Assembly: GCA_002413265.1 (NCBI GenBank)
Contig: DHWR01000050.1
Span: 1-43,522, forward strand
Reading direction: 5' to 3'
DNA length: 43,522 nt
Source of the DNA: Chloroflexi bacterium UBA5177
GTDB taxonomy: Bacteria; Chloroflexota; UBA5177
A model generated the notes under the pieces. That model had not been told where the DNA came from and made no database searches. It saw only the letters and a list, made by a program, of their open reading frames with translations. Shown here piece after piece: positions 16,248-24,453 of the stretch. Both the position numbers and the translations under genes were made by a program. The stretch's first letter is position 1. Each line of letters starts with the position of its first letter.

Positions 16248-16321
16248 TGGCTGCGGGACAGGGATTCGAACCCCAACTTCTTGATCCAGAGTCAAGCGTC
16301 CTACCGTTAGACGATCCCGCA
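16248..16321 (-). tRNA. tRNA-Gln (anticodon CUG), CCA encoded
   Basis: Cloverleaf on the minus strand: acceptor TGCGGGA pairs with TCCCGCA, discriminator G, CCA encoded (16248-16250). The anticodon stem CTTGA/TCAAG encloses the loop CTCTGGA, giving anticodon CUG (16287-16289). The T arm has GGTTCGAATCC. The body is 71 nt without CCA. G37 and the U-starting acceptor are typical of tRNA-Gln. It reads CAG codons. Confidence 0.95.
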
Positions 16322-16335
16322 CCGGCAGTCCTCAT

Positions 16336-16365
16336 AGGGTACCCAGATTCTCGACGAACGGGCAA
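16336..16365 (-). promoter_or_regulatory. Possible tRNA-Gln promoter
   Basis: Minus strand TTGCCC (16360-16365), 18-bp spacer, TACCCT (16336-16341), placing the transcript start about 8 nt before the mature tRNA 5' end. Each box matches only four of six consensus bases; position is the main support. Confidence 0.4.
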
Positions 16366-16476
16366 GACTCGCACATCCCAAACTGGTAATTCGGACCGGC
16401 GCGCACATACTATCGACTAATCCCCACCTAATCGCCCCTTGATACAGTTTTTAGGACAAGCTTCGAGGAGAGAGAT

Positions 16477-16980
16477 TTGGTGGAATACCTGAGGATTCGG
16501 GCGCTGATTGGAACGCTGGCATTAGCAGCATCAGGCGGACTCCTTCTTCCCACCGTGACCCATGCGGCGCACAGCCGGACCAGTCCATCGTCTGATAAGC
16601 GGATCCTCTTGGCGATTGTAAATCGCGATCGAGCATCCCATGGCTTGCTTCCGTTACGTCTCAACAGTTTGCTCACCCACGTAGCACTGCTCCATAGCAA
16701 AGACATGGCTGCACACGACTACTTCGCCCATGAGGGAGAGGACGGTTCCACTCCTTTTTCCCGCATGGACCGAGCGGGCGCTCGGTATCGCTACGCCGGA
16801 GAGAACCTTGGTACCGACACCGGGTCAAACCAGATAGCGATGCTGGAAGCGATTGAAACCGCCATGCTGCAAAGCCCCGGACATCGAGCCAATCTGTTGC
16901 GAGCAACCTTCACCAGAGTAGGCGTAGGGATCGTCACGACCCCCGACTCGATCTATGTCACAGAGGATTTCGCGGGCTAA
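16477..16980 (+). CDS. Secreted CAP-domain (SCP/YkwD-like) protein
   Basis: A 167-aa exported protein. Residues 1-30 form a signal peptide (hydrophobic [15 protein letters not shown], then T-H-A-A as a likely cleavage site). The CAP domain (about 45-165) has the usual N-x-x-R landmarks, [21 protein letters not shown] and S-P-G-H-R-A-N-L-L. Bacterial CAP proteins are extracellular; their activities are mostly unknown. Start TTG 16477 or GTG 16480, both well placed after GAGGAG. Its TAA stop overlaps the glyA stop by 4 bp in the convergent arrangement. Confidence 0.85.
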   Translation: MVEYLRIRALIGTLALAASGGLLLPTVTHAAHSRTSPSSDKRILLAIVNRDRASHGLLPLRLNSLLTHVALLHSKDMAAHDYFAHEGEDGSTPFSRMDRAGARYRYAGENLGTDTGSNQIAMLEAIETAMLQSPGHRANLLRATFTRVGVGIVTTPDSIYVTEDFAG

Positions 16981-18233
16981 GCCGGCACCGGCAGGACGGC
17001 GGCCGGAATTGGAAAGTCGCGCGTAAGGGCTCGAACCTGGGAGGCGATGGTGCCCTCTGTCTCCGGGTCGTCCGGCGCTGCCAGTCTTTCAGCAATCCAG
17101 TCGGCGATCAACTTCATCTCCTCTGTCTTCATGCCCCGGGTCGTTGCGGACGGCGTGCCCACCCTCAGACCGCTGGTGTGCACCGAATTGCGCGTGTCGA
17201 ATGGAACGAGGTTCTTGTTCGTCACCAATCCAACAGACTCCAAAGCTTCCTGAGCTCGCTTCCCAGTGAGGTCAGATTTGCGGAAGTCGAGGACGAAGAG
17301 GTGGTTGTCGGTCCCGCCGGACACGATTGAGAAGCCTCGGGCCTGCAGCTGCGTCGAGAGATCTCTTGCGTTCCGCACGACCTGTCTCGCGTACTCCTTG
17401 AACGCAGGCTGGAGCGCTTCACCGAATGCGACTGCCTTGGCAAGGATTTGATGCATGAAGGGACCGCCCTGCATGTAAGGGAAAACGCCGGAGTTTACCT
17501 TCTTGGCGAGCTCCTCACGGCACAATATGAGACCGCCGCGCGGACCTCGAAGCGTTTTGTGCGTCGTGGAGGTTACGATGTCCGCGTGCTCCACGGGGTT
17601 CGGATGGACACCTCCGGCGACGAGACCAGCCACGTGCGCCATGTCGAACATGAACCGTGCGCCAACAGAGTCGGCAATCTGACGAAGCCGAGGAAAGTCG
17701 AACAAACGGGAGTATGCACTGGCACCGGCAACCAGCAACTTGGGCTGAAATTCCTCTGCCTGCTTCTGGACGGCATCGTAGTCGATCTGCTCGGTTTGTT
17801 CGTCGACCCCGTACCACTGGAACTCGTACAGCTTGCCGGAGAAATTGAACCCTCCGCCGTGGGTCAGATGACCCCCGTGCTTTAGATTCATGGCCAGCAC
17901 TCGGTCCCCATATTCAAGACATGCCGCGTACGAAGCCATGTTCGCCATGGCGCCGGCATGAGGTTGCACGTTCGCGTGCTCGGCTCCGAATAGCTGCTTG
18001 GCACGTTCGACGGCCAGCTCTTCAGCTTCGTCTACGTACTCGCATCCGCCGTAGTAGCGTTTGTGAGGATAACCTTCGGCGTATTTATCCGTAAGAACTG
18101 AGCCGGTTGCTTCGAGAACGGCACGGCTAGCGTGATTCTCGGAAGCGATGAGGACGATGTCGTCACTCTGCCTCTCGGTTTCGCGTTGCACTATTTCGTA
18201 GGCTTCGAGATCGCTCGTGCTGAGTGCCGACAT
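16977..18233 (-). CDS. glyA: Serine hydroxymethyltransferase
   Basis: A 418-aa PLP enzyme that interconverts serine and glycine while charging tetrahydrofolate with a one-carbon unit. The PLP lysine is Lys226 in [14 protein letters not shown]. Other family blocks are L-I-A-S-E-N, K-Y-A-E-G-Y-P-x-K-R-Y-Y-G-G, M-Q-G-G-P and F-D-M-A-H-V-A-G-L. The AAGGAG ribosome site lies about 7 nt before ATG 18233. It is the last gene of the operon small membrane protein-selA-lepB-glyA; the 46-bp gap after lepB holds no promoter I can see. Confidence 0.95.
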   Translation of the reverse strand: MSALSTSDLEAYEIVQRETERQSDDIVLIASENHASRAVLEATGSVLTDKYAEGYPHKRYYGGCEYVDEAEELAVERAKQLFGAEHANVQPHAGAMANMASYAACLEYGDRVLAMNLKHGGHLTHGGGFNFSGKLYEFQWYGVDEQTEQIDYDAVQKQAEEFQPKLLVAGASAYSRLFDFPRLRQIADSVGARFMFDMAHVAGLVAGGVHPNPVEHADIVTSTTHKTLRGPRGGLILCREELAKKVNSGVFPYMQGGPFMHQILAKAVAFGEALQPAFKEYARQVVRNARDLSTQLQARGFSIVSGGTDNHLFVLDFRKSDLTGKRAQEALESVGLVTNKNLVPFDTRNSVHTSGLRVGTPSATTRGMKTEEMKLIADWIAERLAAPDDPETEGTIASQVRALTRDFPIPAAVLPVPA

Positions 18234-18279
18234 CCTTGGCTCCTTGTCTGCAGCGCCGGTAAAACAGTGGCTCTGGGAG

Positions 18280-18846
18280 CTACCTGTAGGAAGGCTCCCG
18301 AAACACCGTCACGTCATGGAACGGCCAGTAGGCCATCCAGGCTTTTCCAATAATGTATTTTCGTTCGAGAAATGGCGTGGCCGTCCATTTACTCGAGTCG
18401 AAACTATTGTTGCGATTATCGCCGAGTACAAAGTAGTCGTTCTTAGGCACGGTCACCTGGTGGTAGGTGTAGGTGGGTGGATCCGTAATGTAGGACTCAT
18501 GCAGACGTCGACCGTTTATATAGACGGCGCCGCTGTGGACCGAGACGCGCTCGCCTGGCAAACCAATTACTCTCTTGATGAAGTCGCGGTTCGGCTGCCT
18601 GGCCGGCACTGCGCGAAACACAATCACGTCGCCTCGCTCTGGGCCGCGAAACCAGTAGTCGAACTTGTCGACCAGGATGTACTCGCTGGGGTGGAAGTTC
18701 GGCTCCATGGAGTACCCATCGACCTTGAAGTTCTGAAGGGCCACGCGAACCAGCAAGAATATTGCAACGGTGAGTACGGCGGTTTCGAGCAGCTCTCGTA
18801 GAAATGATTTCGATCTGCCTGGCTTGACAGCCGGTAGGTCGCTCAT
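18280..18846 (-). CDS. lepB: Signal peptidase I
   Basis: A 188-aa type I signal peptidase (S26) that cleaves signal peptides of exported proteins at the outer face of the membrane. One N-terminal membrane helix (about 18-38) precedes the catalytic Ser46 (G-Y-S-M-E-P) and the general-base Lys91 ([11 protein letters not shown]). The G-D-N-R-x-N-S-x-D-S box is present near 150. Length suits the short Gram-positive-type form. ATG overlaps the selA stop by 4 bp (ATGA). Confidence 0.95.
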   Translation of the reverse strand: MSDLPAVKPGRSKSFLRELLETAVLTVAIFLLVRVALQNFKVDGYSMEPNFHPSEYILVDKFDYWFRGPERGDVIVFRAVPARQPNRDFIKRVIGLPGERVSVHSGAVYINGRRLHESYITDPPTYTYHQVTVPKNDYFVLGDNRNNSFDSSKWTATPFLERKYIIGKAWMAYWPFHDVTVFREPSYR

Positions 18847-20231
18847 GAGGCAGCCGAGTCTATCACGGTGGCTTGCCGCAATTTGGCCGCGTTTACCGCG
18901 TTGAGAAGCTCATCTTCTTGGTGCGCCGGCACGGTTCTCAGATCGAGCAGAGTCCGGTTGCCCTTAGTGCGCGCGAGCACCGAAACGTCCCCGCTCCTCA
19001 GGGCATTTGCAGTGATCTCCTTGGGCAGCCGGATAAGGGTGGTCGGCATCGCTTCGTCTGGCAGGGAGCCGCCGCCGACGGTCGATTCCCCGTCCAGAAG
19101 ACCCACTTCAAGCTGGCGCTCAAGAGCTCTTTTCCGCCACTCCGCGGCCCGCAGTGCCAGCTGCTCGCCGCGTGTGGAAATCATATTCCAGACGGGTATG
19201 GTAGACGAGGACTCATTCCGGAGGTACGCGGCTAACGTTGCCGAAAGGCCTGCGAGCATGATCTTATCCGGCCTCAGTGCCCTCGCCAGTGGATGACGTG
19301 CCAGAGCCTCTATGGCTGTGCGCTTGCCCACGAGGAGCCCGGACTGAGGGCCCCCCAGAAGCTTGTCACCCGAGAACGCCACGAGATCGCAACCGGCGGC
19401 AACCGCCTCTTGGACCATGGGCTCGTGCGTGAGACCAAACGATGCAGTGTCTAAAAGGGCTCCGCTGCCGTTATCGGAGATCAGATGCAGGTTGTGACGC
19501 CGTGCAAGTTCCGCGAGCGCCTCGAGCCTCACATTCTCGGTGAACCCGCTGATGCGAAAGTTGCTGGCGTGAACGTGGAGAATTGCACCCGTTCGCGGGC
19601 TGATGGCTGCTTCATAGTCCGCAACTCTTGTGCGGTTGGTCGTGCCCACCTCCACAAGCCGCGCTCCGCTCTGGCGCAGGATTACTGGAACGCGAAAACC
19701 TCCCCCGATCTCAACCAGTTGGCCTCGAGATATGAGAACTTCCCGGCCTCGCGCGAGAGCCGCCAGAGCCAATAGAACTGCCGAGGCAGCATTCACCGTC
19801 ACATGCGCCGACTCGGCCCCAGTTAGGGCGACTAATTTCTGCCTTACGTGGTCCTGTCTCGAACTGCGGGCTCCGGTCTTCAAGTCCATTTCCAGGTTTG
19901 AATAAGCCGCGGCTTCTTCCATGGCGGCAATCGCTTTAACGCTGAGGGGAGCTCGGCCGGCGGCAGTGTGGAGAATCACCCCAGTCGCGTTGATCAGCCG
20001 CTTGGGGCCGGATTCCCAGTCCTCCTGCGCACGGGCGGCGGCGGCAGCGGCGATTGAGTCTGGCGCGGGCGCCATCTCGCCCGAGGCGATTCGCTCGCGA
20101 GCAGCCTCCAGCTCACCGCGCAGTAGATGCACCACTGCCTCTCGACGATATCGGTGCAGCAGCTCTTTGCTCGGCTTCAGCCTGAGTAGGCAGTCGAGGG
20201 ACGGCAACGCCCGATATCGGCTGTCGCCCAT
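18843..20231 (-). CDS. selA: L-seryl-tRNA(Sec) selenium transferase
   Basis: A 462-aa SelA, the PLP enzyme that turns Ser-tRNA(Sec) into Sec-tRNA(Sec) with selenophosphate. The PLP lysine is Lys290 in A-F-S-G-D-K-L-L-G-G-P-Q. Also seen: the N-terminal R-A-L-P-S-L-D, I-N-A-T-G-V-I-L-H-T-x-x-G-R-A-P-L, and T-T-N-R-T. Length and motifs match true SelA rather than the shorter archaeal-type SelA-like proteins. No selB, selD or tRNA-Sec is present in the window. It lies between a small membrane-protein gene and lepB, whose start overlaps its stop. The ribosome site before ATG 20231 is weak. Confidence 0.9.
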   Translation of the reverse strand: MGDSRYRALPSLDCLLRLKPSKELLHRYRREAVVHLLRGELEAARERIASGEMAPAPDSIAAAAAARAQEDWESGPKRLINATGVILHTAAGRAPLSVKAIAAMEEAAAYSNLEMDLKTGARSSRQDHVRQKLVALTGAESAHVTVNAASAVLLALAALARGREVLISRGQLVEIGGGFRVPVILRQSGARLVEVGTTNRTRVADYEAAISPRTGAILHVHASNFRISGFTENVRLEALAELARRHNLHLISDNGSGALLDTASFGLTHEPMVQEAVAAGCDLVAFSGDKLLGGPQSGLLVGKRTAIEALARHPLARALRPDKIMLAGLSATLAAYLRNESSSTIPVWNMISTRGEQLALRAAEWRKRALERQLEVGLLDGESTVGGGSLPDEAMPTTLIRLPKEITANALRSGDVSVLARTKGNRTLLDLRTVPAHQEDELLNAVNAAKLRQATVIDSAAS

Positions 20232-20244
20232 CGAGGGTAGAGCC

Positions 20245-20553
20245 CTAATGCAACACGAAATAGGCGGCGACGAGCAGCACGATCATTGAAGGAGCCAGGA
20301 TGAACAAGGTCCTGATGTCGTGACTCAGATACGCATAGTTGAAAGCGAGAGCCGTCGTAGGGCGCGGCGGAGCCGTGCTCCTACGCTGTGCCGGCCGCGC
20401 CGAGGTGGTCGAAGATCGGGAGTACTGGAGAGAAGATTGCTGCGGCGAAGCTTCGATGCCGTCAGCTACAGCGGCGGTGCTGGGCGCTGGGGTCGTCGGC
20501 CGGCGTGGCTTCGGCCGTTGCTTGGCGGCACGTCCGCGCATTTTCTTCGGCAA
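20245..20553 (-). CDS. Small basic tail-anchored membrane protein
   Basis: A 102-aa protein with a strongly basic, Pro/Ala/Ser/Thr-rich N-terminal part (about 1-70) and one C-terminal membrane helix (L-F-I-L-A-P-S-M-I-V-L-L-V-A-A-Y-F-V-L). The predicted topology is a tail anchor. No family is recognised. Start is TTG 20553 after GAGAGAG, or ATG 20541. It ends 13 bp before selA and probably heads the selA-lepB-glyA operon. Low-complexity composition makes the coding call less certain than for its neighbours. Confidence 0.6.
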   Translation of the reverse strand: MPKKMRGRAAKQRPKPRRPTTPAPSTAAVADGIEASPQQSSLQYSRSSTTSARPAQRRSTAPPRPTTALAFNYAYLSHDIRTLFILAPSMIVLLVAAYFVLH

Positions 20554-20628
20554 GGGACTCTCTCACTAGTGTAATGGTGACTCGGGCCGGCTCACGATCG
20601 CGACGTTGTCAAGTCCCCGACCCCGCGA

Positions 20629-20634
20629 ATTATA
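20629..20634 (-). promoter_or_regulatory. Possible -10 element of the selA-lepB-glyA operon
   Basis: A perfect TATAAT on the minus strand, about 75 bp before the first gene at 20553. No matching -35 lies at 16-18 bp. On the opposite strand TTGTCA (20606-20611) and TATACA (20631-20636) at a poor 19-bp spacing could serve the DUF4446 gene. The 100-bp divergent gap probably holds both promoters. Confidence 0.4.
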
Positions 20635-20654
20635 CACAGTGCTCACAGAGGAGA

Positions 20655-20693
20655 ATGGCTATACTGACCGGAAAACCTCCCATGAAGTGGTGA
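20655..20693 (+). other. 12-codon upstream ORF overlapping the DUF4446 start
   Basis: ATG 20655, 4 nt after AGAGGAG, opens a 12-codon frame (MAILTGKPPMKW) whose TGA (20691-20693) overlaps the GTG (20690-20692) of the DUF4446 gene as GTGA. The strong ribosome site serves this mini-ORF, while DUF4446 itself has none, which suggests translational coupling. Confidence 0.45.
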
Positions 20694-21217
20694 GCTTGGA
20701 TCCTCTTCGCACGGCGTACGATCAGCACGCTTTTCTGTTCTGGGTGGCGCTCGCGGTGCTCTGGCTAGCGGGAGCTGTCGTGTTGCTGCTCGCACAGCGC
20801 AGAACCACCCGCCTGGAAGCGAGGTTCGACTCGTTGTTCTCAGATCTGGACAGCGAAAGCCTGCCCCAACGGCTCGTGGAATACCTATCAACGGTGCGGC
20901 AAACGGCCGCGGACGTCCGGCGGGTCAAGTCGGAGCACGATGAGATCATGTCCGTCATGCCCAGCGTGATCCGTCACGTCGGACTCGTTCGCTTCAGTCC
21001 GTTTCACGACACGGGCGGAGATCAGAGCTTCGCGCTCGCGTTGCTCGATAGCGGAGGCCACGGTGTGGTAATCACCGGGTTACATTCGCGCACCGACAGC
21101 CGTCTCTACGCCAAGCCCATTGACAACGGAACGTCTAGCTATGCTCTGACGCCGGAGGAGCGGGAAGCGATGGAGACAGCACTCGGGAGCCGCCAGGTAG
21201 CCGCGAGCCCGACCTAA
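20690..21217 (+). CDS. DUF4446 family membrane protein
   Basis: A 175-aa protein if it starts at GTG 20690. One N-terminal membrane helix (about 12-36) is followed by a predicted coiled coil (about 40-85) and the DUF4446 core with G-L-V-R-F-S-P-F-H-D-T-G-G-D-Q-S-F-A-L and V-V-I-T-G-L-H-S-R. The family is widespread in Gram-positive bacteria and Chloroflexota and has no known function. An open frame upstream to 20606 would include the promoter region, so the start is placed at the GTGA junction; GTG 20687 is an alternative. Confidence 0.8.
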   Translation: MSLDPLRTAYDQHAFLFWVALAVLWLAGAVVLLLAQRRTTRLEARFDSLFSDLDSESLPQRLVEYLSTVRQTAADVRRVKSEHDEIMSVMPSVIRHVGLVRFSPFHDTGGDQSFALALLDSGGHGVVITGLHSRTDSRLYAKPIDNGTSSYALTPEEREAMETALGSRQVAASPT

Positions 21218-21250
21218 CCTCGTCTGGCAGCGATACCTAATTCGCTCGGC

Positions 21251-22006
21251 TCACGCTTTTTCGGCTCGACACACGGCGATGAGGTTGGGGCTGTCTGACT
21301 GATACGGATCCAGGTCGTAAGAGCCGTAGAGAAACTCCAGCTGGAAGCCGGCGGTCTGCAGCATAATCTCCAGCTCTGCACGATAGATGTACTTGAGATC
21401 GAGATTGGCCGCGCTTCGGTGGACGAGCCCGTCCTGCGCGACTTCGTCGTATATCAGCTTGAGAAGGAGCCGCTGGTCGGCCGCGTCGTCCCAGGCCACT
21501 GACGAACCCATCAGGGTCCCGGACTTATACCTGATTGCGAACCTTTCGCGCATCTCACCGTCAGCTCCGCGGTCCGCCATGGACAACGGATTCGTTAGGT
21601 CGACCATGACGAGCGCGGAGTGGACAACGTGTTGGTGGACCTCGCGCAAAGCAGCCAGCTGCATTTCCCAGCTGGGCAGATGCCACAGGAAATTCAGAGA
21701 GAGGACCGCCACCCGAAAGTGCGAGGGAACCTCTCCATCCGCCAAGCCACCTGTGCCGGCTTCCACGAGATGTGCACCAGGAAGCTCCTTGAGCCTTTCC
21801 GCGGCTCTTTGGAGCATGGCTGCCGACCTGTCGACGGCCCAAACCTCGTGACCGGCTCGCACCAATGCTTCCGTGATGCGCCCGGTGCCCGCGCCCAGCT
21901 CGAGAACCGGTCCGGACACGACCAGATTCAGGTACAACTGGATATCGTCCAGCGACTCCGCGTGTTCGAGGTCGTAGTACGCGGCTATTGTGGCGTAAGG
22001 ATCCAT
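21251..22006 (-). CDS. SAM-dependent methyltransferase, class I
   Basis: A 251-aa class I methyltransferase. The SAM-binding motif V-L-E-L-G-A-G-T-G-R-I-T-E lies at about 32-44, with the acidic residue of motif II in V-W-A-V-D-R-S-A-A-M-L. Substrate unknown; the family resembles small-molecule methyltransferases of Methyltransf_25 type. ATG 22006 (M-D-P-Y-A-T-I-A-A-Y-Y-D) is chosen with GGAG just upstream; a longer open frame overlaps the divergent response regulator and is unlikely. It is divergent from that regulator with 61 bp between them. Confidence 0.82.
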   Translation of the reverse strand: MDPYATIAAYYDLEHAESLDDIQLYLNLVVSGPVLELGAGTGRITEALVRAGHEVWAVDRSAAMLQRAAERLKELPGAHLVEAGTGGLADGEVPSHFRVAVLSLNFLWHLPSWEMQLAALREVHQHVVHSALVMVDLTNPLSMADRGADGEMRERFAIRYKSGTLMGSSVAWDDAADQRLLLKLIYDEVAQDGLVHRSAANLDLKYIYRAELEIMLQTAGFQLEFLYGSYDLDPYQSDSPNLIAVCRAEKA

Positions 22007-22067
22007 CGACTCCAGGCCGCGTAAGCTATGATTTTCAATAGTACAAGGTGGTTCAGCTGGCGAGGGG

Positions 22068-23240
22068 ATGAGCGTATTGACCGCAGGGAAAGGGCCCATC
22101 CTGATCGTCGACGACGAACCGGATATCGTCGACTTCCTCACTACGGTCTTGGCCGACGAAGGCTATGCTACAGAAATCGCTCGTGACGGCGTCGAAGCGC
22201 TCGAGAGAATCGATGCTTCGACCCCCTCCCTCGTAATTCTTGACCTGATGATGCCGCGGATGACTGGGCTGGAGGTGCTTGATTCGCTCCGCCGAAAAGC
22301 GCCCACCCCTCGGCCGTCGGTCATCGTGCTGAGCGCAAAGTCAACGCATCACGACATTCTCGAGGCGCTTGAAAAAGGCGCTGACGACTTCATCGCCAAG
22401 CCCTTTGAGCTCGAAGATCTGTTGCTCAGGATACGGGTCTGGCTCGATCGGATTCGTCCTGTCGAAGCGGCTGGTACAGTGCTTCGTGTCTTCACGATAG
22501 GGCCCTTCAGGGTGCTGATGGGAGATGAGCTGCTGCTCGACGAAGAGATCGGCGACAGGCGGGCAAGAATGCTGATCAAATATCTGGTCACACACTGGGA
22601 TCAACCGGTGGAGCGAGCGCAGCTTCTGTATCTCCTATGGCCTGATCTCGAGGAGAAGGACGCTGAAGACCGACTCCGAGCCCTGCTCGACACGTTGCGA
22701 GAAACACTGACGGCCGTGGGGGGCAAGCATTTCGTCGCTGAAGAGGGGAACTCCATACATCTCAATACTCAAGCGGACGTCTGGGTCGACGCACATGAAT
22801 TCGAGACGCAAGTTCGAATGGCGCAGGACGCGCAAGAAAGCGGCGATGCGGACATCGCGCTCGGGCTCTTTCTGGCGGCTCTCGCTTTGTATAAGGAAGA
22901 CTATCTTCGAGAGAACCTCTATGAGGATTGGCCCAGCGACCGGCGAGAGCGCTTGCGCGAGCTGTGGATCTCGTCCATGTTCCGGGTGGCAGCAATATGC
23001 GCCGACCGCTGCGAGTACGCAGACAGCGTGCGTCTCATGAAGAAGGTTCTCGAGATCGATCCGTATCGAGAGAACGCCTACCAGGCGCTTATGTTGTATC
23101 TCTCACGAGCTGGGCGAAGAGGGGAAGCCATCCAGCTTTACCGCTATGCTGAGCGACTCTTTGCTCAGCATCTGGCCGCTCAACCGGCTCCGTCTACTCG
23201 AATGCTCTACGAGAAGATTTTGCGTGGCGAAGCTGGCTGA
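22068..23240 (+). CDS. Response regulator with winged-helix and BTAD domains
   Basis: A 390-aa regulator. The receiver domain (about 5-125) has D-D-E-P-D, the phospho-acceptor Asp in L-V-I-L-D-L-M-M-P and the Lys in I-A-K-P-F. A winged-helix region follows (about 140-235, with R-A-R-M-L-I-K-Y-L-V and L-L-Y-L-L-W-P), then a bacterial transcriptional activation domain (about 235-385) of TPR-like helices, as in SARP/AfsR regulators. No histidine kinase is adjacent. GAGGGG lies directly against ATG 22068, so TTG 22077 (spacing 10) may be the true start. moeA starts inside its end. Confidence 0.85.
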   Translation: MSVLTAGKGPILIVDDEPDIVDFLTTVLADEGYATEIARDGVEALERIDASTPSLVILDLMMPRMTGLEVLDSLRRKAPTPRPSVIVLSAKSTHHDILEALEKGADDFIAKPFELEDLLLRIRVWLDRIRPVEAAGTVLRVFTIGPFRVLMGDELLLDEEIGDRRARMLIKYLVTHWDQPVERAQLLYLLWPDLEEKDAEDRLRALLDTLRETLTAVGGKHFVAEEGNSIHLNTQADVWVDAHEFETQVRMAQDAQESGDADIALGLFLAALALYKEDYLRENLYEDWPSDRRERLRELWISSMFRVAAICADRCEYADSVRLMKKVLEIDPYRENAYQALMLYLSRAGRRGEAIQLYRYAERLFAQHLAAQPAPSTRMLYEKILRGEAG

Positions 23241-24453
23241 TCTTCTCTCGGCGGACGAAGCCCAAGCTCGAATCTTCGAGAACTTCGAACGTTTAGAGGC
23301 CGAGATGGTGCCTCTGAGAGAGGCACGCGCCAGAATCCTTGCATCCTCCGTTTCATCGAACCTAAGCGTCCCACCGTTCGCTAACTCGTCCATGGACGGC
23401 TTCGCGCTAGTGAGTGGAGACACCGCGCGGGCGTCAAAGAACAACCCGATTACGCTGCCCGTGACGACCCATATCGCGGCAGGCTCCGCCGGTGAGGCGA
23501 GGATCTCACGAGGCACGTGCGCACGGATTATGACCGGCGCCCCGCTACCAGCCGGTGCTGATGCGGTCGTCCCATTTGAAGAGGTCATTGAGCTAGATCA
23601 AGGCATAGAAGTCGTCGCTCCGGTGCACGCGGGGGCCTGCGTACGTCCCGCAGGACAGGATGTGAGGAAGGGCCAGGAGCTGCTGGCTCAGGGGACCGAG
23701 CTCGCTGCTTCTCAGTTGGCCCTGCTCGCCTCGACCGGCAACGCTGAGGTGCTGGTGGTGCGCCGGCCCCACGTCACCATCCTCTCGACCGGGGATGAAC
23801 TGATTTCGCCCGGTTTGCCGCTGGAGCGGGGGCAGATCTACAACAGCAACTCGCCGATGCTCACCGCAGCCGTCGAGGAGGCGGGAGGTCGCGCGCAGAG
23901 TTTGCAATCGGCAGAAGACTCGGTTTCAGGTCTCACAGTCGCGTTGCGTTCCGCGGCCACCTCGGATCTGATCGTTACCTCCGGCGGTGCGTCAGTCGGC
24001 GATCACGACCATATGAAGGATGTGGTGGCGACCCATGGAGAAGTAGGCTTCTGGAGGGTCCGAGTTCGGCCCGGAAAACCCTTGCTATTCGGGAAGGTCT
24101 TCGGAAAGTCGATCATTGGCCTCCCTGGAAACCCGACCAGCGCCATGGTTACCTTTGAGCTCTTTGTTCGCCCGGTCTTGCGAATCATGCTGGGTGCGGC
24201 TCCCTTTAGGCCCGTCATACAAGCGATTGTGGAAGAGAAGATTGACAATCGCGGAGGGCGGCGAACCTTTGCCAGAGTACGACTGTCATATCGCGACGGT
24301 GCTTTCCGGGCGCGGCTAGCGGGCGCCCAGGACTCGGCCATGATCCACCCTCTAGCGGCGGCGGATGGTCTCCTGGTAATGCCGGAGGATCGAGACGAAA
24401 TGGGCGCCGGCGAGGTAGGCAGCGTCCAGGTTTGGCGTCTGCCCCCAGGCTAA
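23224..24453 (+). CDS. moeA: Molybdopterin molybdenumtransferase
   Basis: A 409-aa MoeA, which inserts molybdate into adenylylated molybdopterin. Seen: N-S-S-M-D-G-F-A near the N-terminus, M-T-G-A-P-L-P-A-G-A-D-A-V-V, S-T-G-D-E-L, Y-N-S-N-S, T-S-G-G-A-S-V-G-D-H-D and P-G-K-P-L-L-F-G with G-L-P-G-N-P. GTG 23224 is chosen; it overlaps the end of the response regulator by 17 bp and has only a weak ribosome site. No other molybdenum-cofactor or molybdoenzyme gene is near. Its stop overlaps that of the convergent dnaE by 4 bp. Confidence 0.9.
   Translation: MAKLADLLSADEAQARIFENFERLEAEMVPLREARARILASSVSSNLSVPPFANSSMDGFALVSGDTARASKNNPITLPVTTHIAAGSAGEARISRGTCARIMTGAPLPAGADAVVPFEEVIELDQGIEVVAPVHAGACVRPAGQDVRKGQELLAQGTELAASQLALLASTGNAEVLVVRRPHVTILSTGDELISPGLPLERGQIYNSNSPMLTAAVEEAGGRAQSLQSAEDSVSGLTVALRSAATSDLIVTSGGASVGDHDHMKDVVATHGEVGFWRVRVRPGKPLLFGKVFGKSIIGLPGNPTSAMVTFELFVRPVLRIMLGAAPFRPVIQAIVEEKIDNRGGRRTFARVRLSYRDGAFRARLAGAQDSAMIHPLAAADGLLVMPEDRDEMGAGEVGSVQVWRLPPG

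Noticed and set aside
18275..18299. Inverted repeat GGGAGC/GCTCCC at the end of lepB as a terminator
   Set aside because: There is no T-tract on either strand, the arms are only 6 bp, and part of it lies in the coding sequence.
20607..20612. TTGACA on the minus strand upstream of the small membrane protein/selA operon
   Set aside because: No -10 box is present at 16-18 bp; the sequence there is GC-rich.
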